Translations under genes and position numbers: made by a program | Shown: positions 45,492 through 45,666 of the stretch, piece after piece | Position numbering within the stretch: the stretch's first letter is position 1 | Layout of the letters: the number at the start of each line of letters is the position of its first letter | The notes under the pieces: generated by a model | The model's input: only the letters and a program-made list of their open reading frames with translations | What the model was told of the DNA's origin: nothing | Databases searched by the model: none | Assembly: GCA_035540915.1 (NCBI GenBank) | Contig: DATLFQ010000041.1 | Span: 1-45,666, forward strand | DNA length: 45,666 nucleotides | Reading direction: 5' to 3' | Source: DATLFQ01 sp035540915 | GTDB taxonomy: Bacteria; Actinomycetota; Acidimicrobiia; Acidimicrobiales; GCA-2861595

Positions 45492-45666
45492 CTACCCGGC
45501 CTCCTCCTCGCCGCCGCCGGTCGGAAGGTCGGCGGGCGTGCCGATGTTGGCCAGCCAGGCGGCCAGATCCTCGGTCTCGGCGTCGGCGTCGGACGACCAG
45601 CCCAGCATGGGCTCGTAGTCGGGCGCCTCCAGGTCGAACTCGCGGTAGCGGCTCATGCCCGTGCCG
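45492..45666 (-). CDS. rpoC: DNA-directed RNA polymerase subunit beta' (3' end only)
   Basis: The last 57 codons of an open frame entering from the right edge and ending at TAG 45492-45494. GTGMSRYREFDLEAPDYEP matches the conserved end of actinobacterial RpoC (PAGTG..RYR). It is followed by an acidic tail of about 35 residues (TEDLAAWLANIGTP, GGGEEEAG). The position directly upstream of rpsL agrees with the usual rpoB-rpoC-rpsL order. Too little is present to judge anything else. Confidence 0.8.
   Translation of the reverse strand, partial: GTGMSRYREFDLEAPDYEPMLGWSSDADAETEDLAAWLANIGTPADLPTGGGEEEAG

Noticed and set aside
45337..45618. A 93-codon plus-strand open frame in the rpoC-rpsL gap
   Set aside because: Half of it is antisense to the rpoC end, it has no ribosome-binding site, and composition is low-complexity Ser/Ala/Pro.

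Overview
The window is a high-GC, gene-dense chromosomal segment of an actinobacterium. The evidence is: GTG/TTG starts and 4-nt GTGA/ATGA gene overlaps; a CIRCE-controlled groES-groEL pair; the alr-tsaE-tsaB-rimI-tsaD-groES-groEL order; a GuaB3-family protein next to guaA; a DUF222/HNH (13E12-type) gene; and zinc-binding forms of S4, S14 and L36. The style of the DUF222/HNH protein and the very long GlmS suggest class Acidimicrobiia, which is an inference and not proven here. Nearly everything is on the minus strand, so transcription runs from high to low coordinates. Only the DUF222/HNH gene, one small hypothetical gene and tlyA are on the plus strand.

In transcription order, the right end holds the last codons of rpoC, then the str cluster (rpsL, rpsG, fusA, tuf), the S10-spc cluster (rpsJ to rplO), secY, adk and map. 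tlyA sits on the opposite strand between map and infA, splitting the usual map-infA junction. The alpha cluster follows (infA, rpmJ, rpsM, rpsK, rpsD, rpoA, rplQ), then truA, rplM, rpsI. This is the classic translation/transcription/secretion superoperon, nearly complete and tightly packed. The intercistronic gaps that exist often carry strong stem-loops (rpsG-fusA, rpsJ-rplC, truA-rplM).

Next is a cell-wall and metabolite-repair block: glmM, an unusually large glmS (1133 codons), acpS, a bifunctional NAD(P)HX repair enzyme and alr. An alpha/beta hydrolase, a family-4 uracil-DNA glycosylase and the t6A/protein-acetylation set tsaE, tsaB, rimI, tsaD come after it. Most of these genes overlap by 1 or 4 nt, suggesting one translationally coupled operon. 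A separate heat-shock unit groES-groEL plus a 55-aa microprotein gene lies behind a perfect CIRCE operator.

The left part holds guaB3-guaA, then an accessory patch at about 3.46-5.14 kb, then pcrA/uvrD-mgtC and a partial PadR-type regulator. The patch contains a J-domain gene broken by one extra base and a divergent DUF222/HNH nuclease gene. The nuclease gene has a LexA-like SOS box directly upstream of a leaderless -10 motif, and its own stop appears to be lost so that it reads antisense into guaA. No tRNA, rRNA, CRISPR array or insertion sequence was recognised, and no gene-free stretch exceeds 300 bases. I saw no wholly new multi-gene system. The most unusual items are the giant GlmS, the CTG start of infA, the SOS-box HNH gene and its lost stop, and the intercistronic hairpins.
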